Shown here: piece by piece, positions 43,734-52,198 of the stretch
Numbering within the stretch: position 1 is the stretch's first letter
Layout: each line of letters starts with the position of its first letter
Origin: Chitinophaga filiformis
Lineage (GTDB): Bacteria; Bacteroidota; Bacteroidia; Chitinophagales; Chitinophagaceae
Direction: 5' to 3'
Length of the DNA stretch: 64,000 nucleotides
NCBI RefSeq assembly: GCF_021646545.1
Contig: NZ_JAKIRP010000002.1
Coordinates: 62,001 to 126,000, forward strand
Position numbers and translations under genes: made by a program
The notes under the pieces: generated by a model
What the model saw: only the letters and a program-made list of their open reading frames with translations
Databases searched by the model: none
What the model was told of the DNA's origin: nothing

Positions 43734-44972
43734 TCACGCAGGCCGCTTCATCAGCAGGTCTGCCACATATCCCGCACTAAGCGGAATAGGGTCGTATTGG
43801 TTGAATTCTTCCATCAGCCTCGATATATTCGTTTTATACAGAGGGGTCTCCATTATAACATCAAATGCTTCACTGATCTGATCTGCACGGGGATTTTCTG
43901 TATGCAGGTTAATACCATACTTCATGTATCCAATCCTGGCAGATGTTTCGTTCTTGCACTCGTCTGTCCCAGCTGCAATGATGGGAACGCTGTGCTGCAG
44001 GCTTAATAACACGCCGCCATAACCTCCATTGGTGATAAAGGCGTCTGCATAAGGCATCACATCCTTGAAAGGAATATAATCTTCAATGATCACATTCCGG
44101 TAAGGATATCTTGTACGTAATACTGCCGTATTTGATCCGCCTGTTGTGACGATAGTGAGCACATTCGAATCGCGGAATGCTTCCAGCGCAGGAATGATGA
44201 TCTTATTAATATCTTTTTCTGTTCTGCCCTGTGTAACCAGTACGATCTTGCTGTATTGATGCAGCCTGTTATCAAACCAGGGTGCTCCTTTTTTCCCAAC
44301 TGAATAGGGGAGCAGGGCGCCTATATACCGGATGTTGCTTCCCATATCTCTGCGCTGGTATTCCAACCCGGGAGTGCCTATCTGCAGGACGAGGTCAGCG
44401 TTCTTTACAATACTGTCCAGCATATTGACACCTTTGTTCCTGATGCCATATCTCCTGAAGACCTGCTCATGTACTTTACGGGATTGTTTGAACAGTATCT
44501 TATCTATGAGAAAACGTAAAGCTGCTTGTTTTAACCGGCCGAAAAAATGATAGGAGGGAGGCATACCAAGACCATAGGGAGGCAGGTCGCGGGATGCTTC
44601 TGCCAGCGGTACTACGCCAATGGCGATCACAGGTACGCCGAGTATCTTACGAACGATAGGAGCGGCGGTGAACATGTTGTCCACTATCAGGATATCGAAA
44701 GGAAATGCCTCATAGATGTAGCGGATGTCCTCAAAGTGTCTGACGGTAGCTACATGTTCATCATTTACAGCCCTGTGTTTTCCCGGTGTGTAATGATAAA
44801 TGTACAACTGGTGGAATTTAGCGGTATAGTATTTCGATGCATACCATCTTACATCACACCCCAAATCCTGTAAATACTTCGCTAAACCTGTCAAAGGATC
44901 AATATGGGCATCAGTTGAGATAGTAGCAAATAATACTTTCTTACCGGCAAGTTGTTCGATACTACTTGTCAT
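43734..44972 (-). CDS. UDP-glycosyltransferase-like (GT1/MGT family) protein
   Basis: 412 residues in two Rossmann halves. N-terminal acceptor half: KKVLFATISTDAHIDPLTGLAKYL with the catalytic-type His, and PFDILIVDNMFTAAP. C-terminal donor half: VLVTQGRTEKDINKIIIPALEAF, then VIIEDYIPFKDVMPYADAFITNGGYGGVLLSLQHSVPIIAAG, the GT-B motif that holds the UDP-sugar (usual HGG replaced by TNGGYGG). Such enzymes glycosylate macrolides, flavonoids, sterols or lipids. It is a single gene with no pathway neighbours, so acceptor is unknown. Convergent with recB. Confidence 0.88.
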   Translation of the reverse strand: MTSSIEQLAGKKVLFATISTDAHIDPLTGLAKYLQDLGCDVRWYASKYYTAKFHQLYIYHYTPGKHRAVNDEHVATVRHFEDIRYIYEAFPFDILIVDNMFTAAPIVRKILGVPVIAIGVVPLAEASRDLPPYGLGMPPSYHFFGRLKQAALRFLIDKILFKQSRKVHEQVFRRYGIRNKGVNMLDSIVKNADLVLQIGTPGLEYQRRDMGSNIRYIGALLPYSVGKKGAPWFDNRLHQYSKIVLVTQGRTEKDINKIIIPALEAFRDSNVLTIVTTGGSNTAVLRTRYPYRNVIIEDYIPFKDVMPYADAFITNGGYGGVLLSLQHSVPIIAAGTDECKNETSARIGYMKYGINLHTENPRADQISEAFDVIMETPLYKTNISRLMEEFNQYDPIPLSAGYVADLLMKRPA

Positions 44973-45264
44973 AATAAAATATTAAAAGCGTATGTGATAA
45001 TGCTTGTAAAAGAATAGCGTTACTAAGGTTTACAGCATTAACCTTAATGGTTATTATGTTGACAGGAACGTTGCACAGGAGTTGTAGGTTCAGCGTGTAA
45101 GTGAAGTTGTTCGTTCGATAGAGTGATACAAAGCTAAGGGATTTCTGATGATAAAAACACGCGCTTGTCGAAAAAAGAAATGTTGTAGTCCCCTTTTAGG
45201 ATAATCTATTAATTGTCAGCTTAACGACTTATTTTAGGGGCATTTAAATCCGGTTCCATGTATT

Positions 45265-47580
45265 ATGAAAGGCGTTAATACCCTGCCATTAATCTTGTGT
45301 CTGAGTCTGGCTGTAATCTTTTGCAGGCATCATGCCATAGCACAGCAGACGCCTGTTTCCCGTTATGACGTGTCCTGGGATACACCGGGTAAAAGTGCTG
45401 CTGATGCCATGCCCTGTGGAGGAGGAGATATTGGGCTGAATGTCTGGGTGGAAAATGGAGAGGTACTATGCTATCTGTCAAGAAGCGGCACATTTGATGA
45501 GAACAATGCCATGTTAAAACTGGGAAGGGTGCGACTGAAATTATCCTCAGGGCCGCTTGGGCTGAAAGGATTTAAGCAGGAGTTAAAACTGCAGCAGGGA
45601 AGTGTGCGGATCCGGGATGAGCATACGGATATGGAGATATGGGTGGATGTATTTAATCCCGTAGTACATATCGATATAAAGAATGATGATCCGGTGAAGG
45701 TGACCGCTACTTATGAATCATGGCGATATGCAGATCACCTCATTACAGATACCAGAGAATGCCGTACAAATTCCTATAAGCGCTTACAATCATTCCCCAT
45801 TACAACCTATAAAGATGATATAAGTTTCCAGGGAAATGATGTTGTTTTCTATCACCGTAATCGTGCCGGTGTGCAGGATGTTTTTTCATATACGGTACAA
45901 ATGGAAGGGATGGGAGCAGTGACGGACCAGTTGTATGATCCTTTAAAGAATAACACCTTTGGCGGCATGATGCGGGGCGATCAGATGGTAGCAGCAGGAA
46001 TAGATTCAGGTACTTACGCAGATGCGGCTTATCGCGGATGGTCTTTGCAGAGTAAGAAAGCGGTGCGTTCACAGCATCTGACAATAGGGCTGGAAGTGGC
46101 ACAAACTGCCGGTGTCAGTGAGTGGAGCGAAGCGTTGCAGTACATAATGGAAACTGCGGGTAGCAACCGGGATGCAGCCCGGCGTAAAACACTGGCATGG
46201 TGGCAGCAGTTCTGGGACAGGAGTTACATATACATAGATAGTAAAGATACGGCAGCAGTAACTGTCGGACGCAACTACCAATTGTTCCGTTATATGCTGG
46301 GATGTAACGCCTTCGGCAAATGGCCGACTAAATTCAACGGTGGTCTTTTTACGTTCGATCCGCGTTATGTCAGTGCACAGTATCCTTTCTCTCCCGATTT
46401 CCGCCTCTGGGGTGGCGGTACGATGACAGCGCAGAATCAGCGGCTGGTATACTATCCATTCCTGAAAAGTGGAGATGCCGATCTGATGAAAGGACAGTTT
46501 GATTTTTATCTGCGGATAAAGAAGAATGCGGAACTCCGTAGTCAGACATACTGGGCGCATCCTGGCGCCTGCTTTACAGAACAGATTGAGAACTTCGGCT
46601 TGCCTAACGTCACCGAGTACGAACCTAAAAGACCTACCGGCGCCGATCCCGGCGTGGAATATAATGCATGGCTGGAATACCAGTGGGAAACAGTGTTTGA
46701 ATTTTGCCTGATGATGCTGGACGCGAACCGTTACACCGGCATATCAAATCCTGAACATATTGCATTCATCGAAAGCTGCCTGACTTTTTACGATGAACAT
46801 TACCGGCAGCTCGCAAAGAAAAGAGGTGTTAAAGAACTGAATGAAAAGGGACAATACATACTGTTCCCAACATCAGCAGCGGAGACCTTCAAAATGACCT
46901 ACAATTCCACAACAGTTATTGCTGCTTTACAGGTCATCCTGCAAAGAATGTCTGAACTGCCGGAAATACAGGAAGACACATTGCGTCTGGGCAGGATCTT
47001 ACAGATGAAGAAAAGAGTGCCGCCTATTGCGTTGACAGAATTCACCGGACATACAACCATTGCACCGGCGCTTGCCTGGGAAAGGGTGCAGAATACGGAG
47101 ACACCACAATTGTACCCGGTTTTCCCCTGGGGTATCTACGGAGTGGGTAAGCCTGACCTGCATATTGCGCGCAACACCTGGGAATATGATCCACATGCGG
47201 TGAAATTCCGCAGCCATGTAGGATGGCGGCAATACAACATTTTTGCTGCGCGCCTGGGACTGACAGCAGAGGCGGCAGCACTCACGAAACTAAAGTTCGC
47301 CAATGGTCCTCACCGCTTTCCCGCCTTCTGGGGGCCCGGCTTTGACTGGACACCCGATCATAACTGGGGAGGAGCCGCCATGACCGGTTTACAGGAAATG
47401 CTGTTGCAGGTGGATGGAAACAAGATCTACCTGTTACCCGCCTGGCCGGCAGAATGGAATGCGGTGTTCAAACTGCATGCACCCTACAATACCATTATCG
47501 AAGGAAAGGTGAGTAATGGTAAAGTGGAGCAGTTGAAAGTGACACCCGCCGCCCGGGAGAGGGACGTGATCATCATGTAA
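45265..47580 (+). CDS. Secreted DUF5703-type/GH95-like glycoside-hydrolase-fold protein
   Basis: 771 residues with a signal peptide (GVNTLPLILCLSLAVIFCRHHAIA). The first ~250 residues are a beta-sandwich (SRYDVSWDTPGKSAADAMPCGGGDIGLNVWVENGEVLCYL), the pattern of DUF5703 and of GH95-type N-domains. The rest is helix-rich with FDPRYVSAQYPFSPDFRLWGGGTMTAQNQRLVYYPFLKSGD and a C-terminal GHTTIAPALAWERVQNTE/WEYDPHAVKFRSHVGW region, as in (alpha/alpha)6-barrel glycosidases. Fucose- or galactose-like glycans are plausible substrates from the resemblance but unproven. The alpha-amylase gene follows after 58 bases. Confidence 0.7.
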   Translation: MKGVNTLPLILCLSLAVIFCRHHAIAQQTPVSRYDVSWDTPGKSAADAMPCGGGDIGLNVWVENGEVLCYLSRSGTFDENNAMLKLGRVRLKLSSGPLGLKGFKQELKLQQGSVRIRDEHTDMEIWVDVFNPVVHIDIKNDDPVKVTATYESWRYADHLITDTRECRTNSYKRLQSFPITTYKDDISFQGNDVVFYHRNRAGVQDVFSYTVQMEGMGAVTDQLYDPLKNNTFGGMMRGDQMVAAGIDSGTYADAAYRGWSLQSKKAVRSQHLTIGLEVAQTAGVSEWSEALQYIMETAGSNRDAARRKTLAWWQQFWDRSYIYIDSKDTAAVTVGRNYQLFRYMLGCNAFGKWPTKFNGGLFTFDPRYVSAQYPFSPDFRLWGGGTMTAQNQRLVYYPFLKSGDADLMKGQFDFYLRIKKNAELRSQTYWAHPGACFTEQIENFGLPNVTEYEPKRPTGADPGVEYNAWLEYQWETVFEFCLMMLDANRYTGISNPEHIAFIESCLTFYDEHYRQLAKKRGVKELNEKGQYILFPTSAAETFKMTYNSTTVIAALQVILQRMSELPEIQEDTLRLGRILQMKKRVPPIALTEFTGHTTIAPALAWERVQNTETPQLYPVFPWGIYGVGKPDLHIARNTWEYDPHAVKFRSHVGWRQYNIFAARLGLTAEAAALTKLKFANGPHRFPAFWGPGFDWTPDHNWGGAAMTGLQEMLLQVDGNKIYLLPAWPAEWNAVFKLHAPYNTIIEGKVSNGKVEQLKVTPAARERDVIIM

Positions 47581-47638
47581 AACACGGTGGCATGTGGTTT
47601 GTACCCCATTCATATCTTTCCCCAATTAATGATAACGG

Positions 47639-49120
47639 ATGAAAAACGGTACAATGATGCAATACTTCCACTGGTACGTACCAGGCGACGGAAGTTGGTG
47701 GAACAAAGTAAAACAGGAAGCACCGAAACTGGCTGCCCTGGGTATTAACGCCGTTTGGCTGCCGCCTGCCTATAAAGGTGCAGGTGGTATCGACAGCCGT
47801 GGTTACGATGTATATGACTTCTATGACCTTGGTGAGTTTGATCAGAAAGGAACAGTACGTACCCGTTACGGTACCCGCCAGGAATACATCGACGCTGTCA
47901 AAGCTATTCATGACGCCGGTATGCAGGCATATGTGGACATTGTGGTCAACCACCTGATGGGAGGTGATGAAACAGAAAAGATAACTGTCAGGAGAGTAGA
48001 TCCTGAAGACAGGAATAACTTCACTTCTGATCCAATGCTGGCCGAGGCCTATACCAAATTTGTTTTCCCCGGACGTAAAAGAACTCATTCTGCATTTATA
48101 TGGGATCATCAGTGTTTTACCGGCATAGATCATATCACCGGATCTGACGAAGATGCGATCTTCAGCATACAGAATGAATACGGTGAAAGATGGGAAGATG
48201 TAGTGGACGAAGAAAAAGGCAACTTTGATTTCCTGATGGGTGCTGATATCGAATTCCGGAATCCCGCAGTGCGTGAAGAAATAAAGCGATGGGGAGAATG
48301 GTATTACAATACTGTGAAGCCTGATGGCTTTCGACTGGATGCGGTGAAACATATTACGCCTGGTTTTATGAAGGAATGGCTGGACCACATGCGGAAAATT
48401 ACCGGCAGGGAGCTTTTTGCTGTAGGAGAGTACTGGGCTGCCGACGACGTAGAACCGGCATTGAAATATATCGACGCCATTGAAGGAAGAATGTCCCTGT
48501 TTGACGCATCTTTACATCATAACTTCTTTGATGCAGCCAAAGCGGGCAAGGAGTATGATCTTACTACCATCTTTGAAGGCTCGTTGGTATTGCAGCAGCC
48601 TGCCCTTGCGGTGACTTTGATCGACAATCATGATACACAACCACTACAGACGCTGGAAGCTCCCGTTGAGAACTGGTTCAGGCCAATAGCGTACTCCCTG
48701 ATATTACTGCGTGAACACGGTTATCCCTGTGTTTTCTATCCCGATCTGTATGGTGCAACCTACACCGGCGAAAATGAGGATGGAGAGGAGGTTACGATAG
48801 AGCTGGCGCGTGTGGAGGGACTGGACAAACTGCTCGCCGCCCGGGATCAGTATGCTTATGGCCCGCAAAGGGATTATTTCGACCATCCCAATTGTATTGG
48901 CTGGACACGGGAGGGAGATGAAGAACATAGCGGTTGCGCTATTGTGATCTCCAACTCAGAGGAAGGAAACAAACACATGGAAATTGGAAAGCGTTACGCA
49001 GGGAAACCGTTTAAGGATATATTGGGCAGGCGTGGGGAGGAAGTCGTGATAGACCAGGAAGGATGGGGCGATTTCCGCTGTGCTGCGGGTGCAGTATCAG
49101 TATGGGTGCCGGGGGAATGA
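47639..49120 (+). CDS. amyA: Cytoplasmic alpha-amylase (GH13)
   Basis: 493 residues, no signal peptide, typical of the GH13_5 cytoplasmic amylases. Conserved regions: QAYVDIVVNHLMGG (I), GFRLDAVKHI with nucleophile D234 (II), FAVGEYWAAD with acid/base E264 (III), LIDNHDTQP with transition-state D332 (IV), and the N-terminal MMQYFHWYVPGDGSWWNKVKQ motif. It would cleave alpha-1,4 glucans such as internal glycogen or imported maltodextrin. It lies 58 bases after the exported glycosidase-like gene; whether they share a transcript is unclear. Confidence 0.92.
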   Translation: MKNGTMMQYFHWYVPGDGSWWNKVKQEAPKLAALGINAVWLPPAYKGAGGIDSRGYDVYDFYDLGEFDQKGTVRTRYGTRQEYIDAVKAIHDAGMQAYVDIVVNHLMGGDETEKITVRRVDPEDRNNFTSDPMLAEAYTKFVFPGRKRTHSAFIWDHQCFTGIDHITGSDEDAIFSIQNEYGERWEDVVDEEKGNFDFLMGADIEFRNPAVREEIKRWGEWYYNTVKPDGFRLDAVKHITPGFMKEWLDHMRKITGRELFAVGEYWAADDVEPALKYIDAIEGRMSLFDASLHHNFFDAAKAGKEYDLTTIFEGSLVLQQPALAVTLIDNHDTQPLQTLEAPVENWFRPIAYSLILLREHGYPCVFYPDLYGATYTGENEDGEEVTIELARVEGLDKLLAARDQYAYGPQRDYFDHPNCIGWTREGDEEHSGCAIVISNSEEGNKHMEIGKRYAGKPFKDILGRRGEEVVIDQEGWGDFRCAAGAVSVWVPGE

Positions 49121-49234
49121 TAGTAGCTGGTACATCGCGAACAGCAAACGGGGATTTTTCCTTTTATCCCAAAATTCGCTGTATAGCCGATTGCTTCTAT
49201 TATATTTACCCTGAAACCATTTATCAATCAATTT

Positions 49235-50746
49235 ATGACCAACAAGATCTTATTGCCCCTGCTGCTTACAGGTGCAGTCATTGCGCGGATGGCTGTATTG
49301 CCGGCACAGGCGCAGATGAAACCCTCGCCTTCCAGAGTATTGGCTGTTGACTCTTCCGTAGTAACCAAACATGAAGTGACGATCAAAGGCCAGCGGGTGC
49401 CTTATACCGCTACCGCAGGCAGCATTCCCGTGTGGGATGATGAAGGCAAACCTATTGCCGGTGTGTTTTATACTTACTATGAAAGAGATGATGTAAAAGA
49501 TAAATCCGGCCGTCCGCTGGTGATCTCCTTCAACGGAGGCCCCGGTACGCCTTCCGTATGGATGGAGATCGGTTATACCGGTCCGCGGATGCTCAACATA
49601 GATGATGAGGGCTACCCGGTACAGCCCTACGGTATGCGCGATAATCCGCATTCCATCCTGGATGTTGCCGATATAGTGTATGTAGACCCTGTGAATACAG
49701 GCTATTCCCGCCCCGTGAGTAAAGATATTCCCGGCAGCAAGTTTTATGGCGTGAATGCTGATATCAAATACCTGGCGGAATGGATCAATACTTTCGTAAC
49801 CCGCAAAGGGCGCTGGGCCTCTCCCAAATTCCTGATAGGCGAAAGCTATGGTACCACCCGTGTATCCGGACTGGCGCTGGAGCTGCAGGATGCGCAGTGG
49901 ATGTACCTGAATGGTGTTATTCTCGTATCGCCGACAGAACTGGGTATACTGCGTAACGGACCATTGGACGCTGCCCTGAAACTGCCTTATTTTACGGCTA
50001 CTGCCTGGTACCATAAAAAGCTGCCCGCCGACCTGCAGCAGAAAGATCTGAATGATGTACTGCCTGAAGTGGAAAACTTCACGATCAATGAGCTGGTCCC
50101 TGCATTGTCAAAGGGCGGCGCGCTGGATGATGCACAACGTAAAAACATCGGCGCCCGTATTGCACGTTACAGCGGATTGAAGGAGCTGGTGGTGCAGGAA
50201 AATAACCTGGATGTGTCTACGAACCTTTTCTGGAAAGAACTGCTGCGTGACCAGGGATATACTGTCGGCCGGCTGGATTCCCGTTACAGGGGTATAGATC
50301 GTCAGACAGGTGGCACAAGCCCTGACTATAACGCAGAGCTGACTGCCTGGTTACAGGCCTTTACACCAGCTATCCACATCTACCTGCGGGATGAACTGAA
50401 TTACAAAACAGACCTGAAGTATAACATGTTCGGCGATGTGCATCCCTGGGACAGGAAGGATGACAAGACAGGTGAGAACCTGCGTCAGGCCATTGCCCAG
50501 AATCCTTTCCTGCACCTGCTGGTGCAATCCGGGTATTACGATGGGGCCTGCGATTATTTCAATGCCAAATACAGCATGTGGCAGCTGGACCCCAGCGGCA
50601 AACTGAAAGACCGTCTGAAATGGGAAGGTTATCGTAGCGGGCATATGATGTATTTGAGAAAGGATGATCTGGCTGCAGCAAATGAGAACCTGAGGAAGTT
50701 TATCATGGAATCTATCCCGGCCAAAGGACAGGCCGCAAAATATTAA
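49235..50746 (+). CDS. Secreted serine carboxypeptidase (peptidase S10)
   Basis: 503 residues with signal peptide (TNKILLPLLLTGAVIARMAVLPAQAQ). Alpha/beta-hydrolase triad: S204 in LIGESYGTTRVSG, D436 in GYYDGACDYF, H470 in YRSGHMMYLR. The oxyanion motif is SFNGGPGTPSVWMEIGYTGPR and VDPVNTGYSR follows. S10 enzymes release C-terminal residues from peptides; Bacteroidota forms are periplasmic or secreted. It is followed by a short terminator hairpin before the Crp-like gene, so likely monocistronic. Confidence 0.92.
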   Translation: MTNKILLPLLLTGAVIARMAVLPAQAQMKPSPSRVLAVDSSVVTKHEVTIKGQRVPYTATAGSIPVWDDEGKPIAGVFYTYYERDDVKDKSGRPLVISFNGGPGTPSVWMEIGYTGPRMLNIDDEGYPVQPYGMRDNPHSILDVADIVYVDPVNTGYSRPVSKDIPGSKFYGVNADIKYLAEWINTFVTRKGRWASPKFLIGESYGTTRVSGLALELQDAQWMYLNGVILVSPTELGILRNGPLDAALKLPYFTATAWYHKKLPADLQQKDLNDVLPEVENFTINELVPALSKGGALDDAQRKNIGARIARYSGLKELVVQENNLDVSTNLFWKELLRDQGYTVGRLDSRYRGIDRQTGGTSPDYNAELTAWLQAFTPAIHIYLRDELNYKTDLKYNMFGDVHPWDRKDDKTGENLRQAIAQNPFLHLLVQSGYYDGACDYFNAKYSMWQLDPSGKLKDRLKWEGYRSGHMMYLRKDDLAAANENLRKFIMESIPAKGQAAKY

Positions 50747-50752
50747 AACAGG

Positions 50753-50771
50753 AGGCTCCGTACAGGAGCCT
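50753..50771 (+). terminator. Rho-independent terminator after the S10 peptidase gene
   Basis: AGGCTCC and GGAGCCT form a perfect 7-bp stem with a 5-base loop, followed by TCTTTCTTT, starting 7 bases after the stop codon. Confidence 0.75.
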
Positions 50772-50795
50772 TCTTTCTTTACCGTAATATTGTGT

Positions 50796-51365
50796 ATGCA
50801 AAGGCTCATCGCACATATCAGCAAGTTTATAGACCTGACGGAAGAAGACAAGGAGATCATACTGTCCTGCCTACAATACCAGGAGGTAAAAAAGAAAGAA
50901 TACCTGCTCCGGCAGGACGCCATCTGCAATGCCAATTATTTCATTTTAAAAGGTTGTTTCCGCCAGTATTACATTGATGAAAAAGGATCTGAACAGATCA
51001 TCCATTTCGGTATCGATAACTGGTGGATCACTGACTATAACAGCCTGGATAGAAGAATGCCCTCACAATACTTCATACAGGCCGTAGAACGCTCTGAAAT
51101 AGCTGTGCTGGACTGGAGAGTTCAGGAGGAGCTTTTTGCCAAAATACCAGCCCTGGAACGTTATTTCAGACTAATCCTGCAAAGGGCATATGCTGCCTCC
51201 ATGCAGCGCATCCGGTACATCTACGATTTTACCGGCGAAGAACGTTATTATCATTTCAGCAACCTGTATCCCGAATTCCTGCAGCGCATCCCGCAATATA
51301 TGGTGGCATCCTACCTGGGTTTCACACCCGAATTCCTGAGTAAGATCAGGGCTAAGAAAATCTGA
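50796..51365 (+). CDS. Crp/Fnr-family transcriptional regulator (short Bacteroidota type)
   Basis: About 189 residues from ATG 50796 (the TTG at 50790 adds two). A cyclic-nucleotide-binding beta-barrel covers about 20-110 (KEYLLRQDAICNANYFILKGCFRQYYIDEKGSEQIIHFGIDNWW), then a long helix and an incomplete-looking C-terminal winged helix (ASYLGFTPEFLSKIRAKKI). The family binds DNA or acts as redox/nutrient sensor. Many Bacteroidota have such regulators next to a carboxymuconolactone-decarboxylase/AhpD gene, and here only the tail of such a gene remains directly downstream. This suggests its original target has been lost. Confidence 0.88.
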   Translation: MQRLIAHISKFIDLTEEDKEIILSCLQYQEVKKKEYLLRQDAICNANYFILKGCFRQYYIDEKGSEQIIHFGIDNWWITDYNSLDRRMPSQYFIQAVERSEIAVLDWRVQEELFAKIPALERYFRLILQRAYAASMQRIRYIYDFTGEERYYHFSNLYPEFLQRIPQYMVASYLGFTPEFLSKIRAKKI

Positions 51366-51380
51366 ACAGTCATTTCTTGA

Positions 51381-51590
51381 AGGGAAACGCCTTTCTTTTC
51401 CCAGGAAGAAAGAGCCATCCTGGCCCTCACCGAAGAGGTGACCCTGATCAGCAATCATGTGAGCGATGCCACGTATAACACGGCCATACAGGTGCTGGGC
51501 GAAAAGCTGACCGCCCAGGTAATGATGGCGGCCGTGGCTATCAACTCCTGGAACAGGATAGGGATTGCCACCAGGATGATGCCTGCATGA
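51381..51590 (+). pseudogene. C-terminal remnant of a carboxymuconolactone decarboxylase/AhpD-type gene
   Basis: Reading in frame from 51381 to the TGA at 51588 gives about 69 residues with the CMD-family C-terminus: FSQEERAILALTEEVTLISN, then VLGEKLTAQVMMAAVAINSWNRIGIATR. A stop codon (51378-51380) immediately precedes it and the N-terminal half with the catalytic Cys pair is absent, so it is a decayed or truncated gene. It lies 15 bases after a Crp-like regulator, the usual neighbour of intact CMD genes. A 43-bp-arm palindrome begins 42 bases after the remnant. Confidence 0.8.
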
Positions 51591-51631
51591 ATATAGTTAG
51601 TATAGTATAGCAATATAGTGGGACCTATAAC

Positions 51632-51721
51632 CTACAGGCGCTGTACTATAGCGTTAAAGGCACTATTCTATAGCCATCGCTATAGAATAGTGCCTTTAAC
51701 GCTATAGTACAGCGCCTGTAG
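51632..51721. repeat. Perfect 90-bp palindrome with 43-bp arms and 4-base centre
   Basis: The left arm 51632-51674 (beginning CTACAGGCGCTGTACTATAG) is the exact reverse complement of the right arm 51679-51721; the centre is CATC. Both arms contain repeated CTATAG words. It lies in AT-rich DNA between the CMD remnant and the DUF4260 gene. It can form a cruciform or a very stable RNA hairpin. Mobile-element end, recombination site or structured RNA are possible readings. Confidence 0.95.
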
Positions 51722-51841
51722 ATAGACAGTGGATACGGATACGTACCATAGTCGTACACTGTTGTTACCCTCCTGACCACATGCCTCCGCAATTCATATA
51801 AGTAATTATCTTTATGCCCGGCCTAAACCTGCCTGTAATTA

Positions 51842-52180
51842 ATGAAAACCATACTTATCCTGGAAGAACTGGCGCTTTTCCTGCTCGCCATCCTTGCTTT
51901 TCACCTGCAATCGCCATATGCCTGGTGGCTGTTCCCGGCATGTATCCTGTTACCCGATCTTTCCATGCTGGGCTACCTGGCCGGCAACCGTACCGGCGCT
52001 TTTATTTACAACCTGGTGCATCACAAAGGCATCGCGCTGGCCGTTTATCTGGCTGGTCTGTACTTCCGCCTCGACTGGATCGTTTTCACCGGCATTATCC
52101 TGTTTGCCCATTCGGTAATGGACAGGATGTTTGGTTACGGTTTAAAGTATGAAACCGGTTTTAAAGACACACCTGGGTAA
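51842..52180 (+). CDS. DUF4260-family small membrane protein
   Basis: 112 residues with about four hydrophobic helices: KTILILEELALFLLAILAF, PYAWWLFPACILLPDLSMLGYLAG, IALAVYLAGLYF and IVFTGIILFAHSVMDRMFGYGL. The LLPDLSMLGYLAG, IYNLVHHKG and HSVMDRMFGYGLKY motifs match the DUF4260 family of unknown function. The conserved Asp and His residues inside membrane-near segments suggest ion or metal contact, but this is not established. Start ATG 51842. Its stop is about 20 bases from the convergent S9 peptidase stop. Confidence 0.85.
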   Translation: MKTILILEELALFLLAILAFHLQSPYAWWLFPACILLPDLSMLGYLAGNRTGAFIYNLVHHKGIALAVYLAGLYFRLDWIVFTGIILFAHSVMDRMFGYGLKYETGFKDTPG

Positions 52181-52198
52181 GATCGGGAAATAATAGTC

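Noticed and set aside
49250..50014. A 254-codon minus-strand frame opposite the S10 peptidase
   Set aside because: Shadow of a strong coding frame with an intact catalytic triad; the translation has no domain features.
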